A stretch of DNA of 32,227 nucleotides from Streptomyces sp. CBMA156 (GTDB lineage: Bacteria; Actinomycetota; Actinomycetes; Streptomycetales; Streptomycetaceae): the NCBI RefSeq assembly GCF_014596515.1, contig NZ_MSJQ01000330.1, positions 1 through 32,227 of the forward strand, in the 5' to 3' direction. The notes beneath the pieces were generated by a model. The model was not told where the DNA came from. It saw only the letters and a list, made by a program, of their open reading frames with translations, and did no database searches. Below, in pieces: positions 30,920-32,227 of this stretch. The stretch's first letter is position 1; the number at the start of each line of letters is the position of its first letter. The position numbers and the translations under genes were made by a program.

Positions 30920-32104
30920 ATGAGCCGACTCCGAACGACCGCCGCTGCGGCGGCCCTGCTGCTCGCGCTGCCGCTGTCCGTCGCCACCGCCGTACCCGCC
31001 CTGGCCGCGCCGCCCACCGCCTCGACGACCATCCCGGCCGGGACGCCCGCCCCCGCCGCCGCCCGGGTCGAACTGCCGCGCCCTACGGGCCCGTACGCGG
31101 TCGGGCAGGAAGTCCTGCACCTGGTGGACCAGGACCGCCCGGACCCGTGGGTGCCCTCCGCCGGCCCACGCCAGCTGATGGTCTCGATGTACTACCCCGC
31201 ACACGCCGGAACGGGCACCCCGGCCCCCTACATGACCACCGCCGCCGCCCAGGCGCTGCTGGACGGGAAGCTGCCCGGCGGCCCCATCCCGGCCGAGGCG
31301 GCGGCCGGCACCCGTACCTGGGCCGAATCCGGCGCCCGGCCGAAGGGCGGCCACTACCCCCTGGTCCTCCTGTCGCCCGGCTTCACCATGCCCCGGGCCT
31401 CGCTCAGCAGCCTCGCCGAGGACCTGACCAGCCACGGCTACGTCGTCGCCCTGATCGACCACACCTACGAGAACACCGGCACCACCTTCCCCGACGGCCG
31501 GACCCTCCCCTGCGTGATGTGCGGCCAGCTACGGACGCGGGAGGCGTGGCAGGGCCTGGACCAGAGCCGGGCGAAGGACGCCTCCTTCGTCCTCGACCGC
31601 CTGACCGACCGACCCCACCCGGCCTGGCGCCACGCCCGGCTGATCGACCGCGACCGGATCGCCATGGCCGGACACTCCGCCGGCGGCGCCGCCACCGTCC
31701 CCGCCCTGCTCACCGACGACCGGATCCGCGCCGGGGTGAACCTCGACGGCTTCATGGACCTCCCGGTGCCGGAGTCCGGCATCGGCGGCAAGCCCTTCCT
31801 GATGATCAACCACGCCGGCGACGACAAGGCGGCCAACTGGAACGAGAGCTGGTCGCGGCTGGACGGCTGGAAGCGCTGGCTGACCTTCGACGGCACCAAC
31901 CACGGCAGCTTCACCGACTTCCCGCTCTTCTTCGACGCGTACGGCATCCCCCAACCGTCCGGGACCACCACGTCGAGCCTGCGCGGCCTCGAGCTCACCC
32001 GCCGGTACGTCCGGGCCTTCTTCGACCTCCAGCTGAAGGGCATCCCGCAGCCGCTGCTCGACGGACCGACCGCCACCGACCCGGAGGTGCGGTTCACCCA
32101 CTGA
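30920..32104 (+). CDS. Secreted alpha/beta hydrolase, PAF-acetylhydrolase/lipase type
   Basis: The product has 394 residues. A signal peptide (LRTTAAAAALLLALPLSVATAVPALA) is cleaved probably after ALA (about residue 30). The mature enzyme starts with a Pro/Ala stretch, then PTGPYAVGQEVLHLVDQ and LMVSMYYPA. YPLVLLSPGFTMPRASL carries the oxyanion region. GHSAGGAA holds the nucleophile S253, an aspartate is likely in GVNLDGFMD, and the histidine lies in TNHGSFTDFP. This is the platelet-activating-factor acetylhydrolase (isoform II)/Streptomyces lipase family, extracellular ester hydrolases. The start is the ATG at 30920. Confidence 0.88.
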   Translation: MSRLRTTAAAAALLLALPLSVATAVPALAAPPTASTTIPAGTPAPAAARVELPRPTGPYAVGQEVLHLVDQDRPDPWVPSAGPRQLMVSMYYPAHAGTGTPAPYMTTAAAQALLDGKLPGGPIPAEAAAGTRTWAESGARPKGGHYPLVLLSPGFTMPRASLSSLAEDLTSHGYVVALIDHTYENTGTTFPDGRTLPCVMCGQLRTREAWQGLDQSRAKDASFVLDRLTDRPHPAWRHARLIDRDRIAMAGHSAGGAATVPALLTDDRIRAGVNLDGFMDLPVPESGIGGKPFLMINHAGDDKAANWNESWSRLDGWKRWLTFDGTNHGSFTDFPLFFDAYGIPQPSGTTTSSLRGLELTRRYVRAFFDLQLKGIPQPLLDGPTATDPEVRFTH

Positions 32105-32227
32105 GGGCCGCCCCTGGTCACCGCCCCCGGGGTGACAGCGTTCCCGGGTGACAGGGGTCCCTGGCGGGGCCGTCGGCACGGCGCCGGCGGCCCCGGCGGC
32201 GTGCGGCCCCTCGGTGTGCGGCCCCGA
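32105..32227. other. Right edge, no gene seen
   Basis: This GC-rich intergenic stretch has a repeated GGGTGACAG word and several short GC inverted repeats that may include the terminator of the lipase gene. Nothing more can be supported. Confidence 0.4.

Noticed and set aside
1..32227. tRNA, rRNA or CRISPR arrays
   Set aside because: No cloverleaf-type sequence at either element junction and no regularly spaced repeats were recognised; the integration target is a protein gene, not a tRNA.

Overview
The window is very GC-rich DNA with actinobacterial codon use, frequent GTG starts and overlapping ATGA/GTGA gene junctions. Gene content and order (an FMN-riboswitch riboflavin operon ribE-ribM-ribBA-ribH followed by hisE-hisG, tandem CNNM/CorC membrane proteins, a kinase with a sugar-binding-like ectodomain) point to a Streptomyces or Kitasatospora chromosome.

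Chromosomal part, left (1-12316). A partial CbxX/CfqX-type AAA ATPase faces a minus-strand block. That block holds an SDR reductase/epimerase, two coupled CNNM-type CBS membrane proteins, a PH-domain membrane protein, hisG, hisE, ribH, ribBA, ribM and ribE behind an FMN riboswitch. An ABM-type monooxygenase and a PPOX-type flavoprotein diverge around a perfect palindrome. A small YegP-like protein follows. Then comes the 5' part of a HIT-family gene, which stops inside the codons of its catalytic HxHxH motif.

Mobile part (12317-28274). The missing 3' part of the HIT gene starts at 28275, so about 16 kb is inserted exactly in the HIT motif. It is flanked by the 6-bp core CACCTG and has inverted ends (TTCTT plus an 11-bp repeat). 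The insert is a nest of Tn554-like elements, each built from several tyrosine recombinases and a small DUF6262/TnpC-like protein with overlapping genes. I call the outer element E1 (12317-28274), the middle one E2 (about 13596-23770) and the inner one E3 (right end at 18240). E2 and E3 have nearly identical right ends. Every visible E2/E3 junction (13595, 18241, 23771) lies at the same codon of a recombinase gene, directly after the catalytic Arg of the HxxR box. This suggests a family that inserts into the recombinase genes of related elements. Deletions have since removed parts of all three: one large recombinase is reduced to its two termini (16888-17163), and the middle of E2 is replaced by a Ser/Thr kinase segment. 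Cargo sits between the DUF6262 gene and the right end: a membrane protein in E3, a frameshifted metallophosphoesterase in E2, and in E1 a winged-helix protein with a tiny membrane protein, a HEREWR-motif protein and an IS982-family insertion sequence.

Chromosomal part, right (28275-32227). After the HIT remnant come a class C beta-lactamase-like serine hydrolase, a pair of intergenic repeats around a small open frame, a two-helix membrane protein and a secreted PAF-acetylhydrolase-type lipase. No tRNA, rRNA or CRISPR array was recognised.
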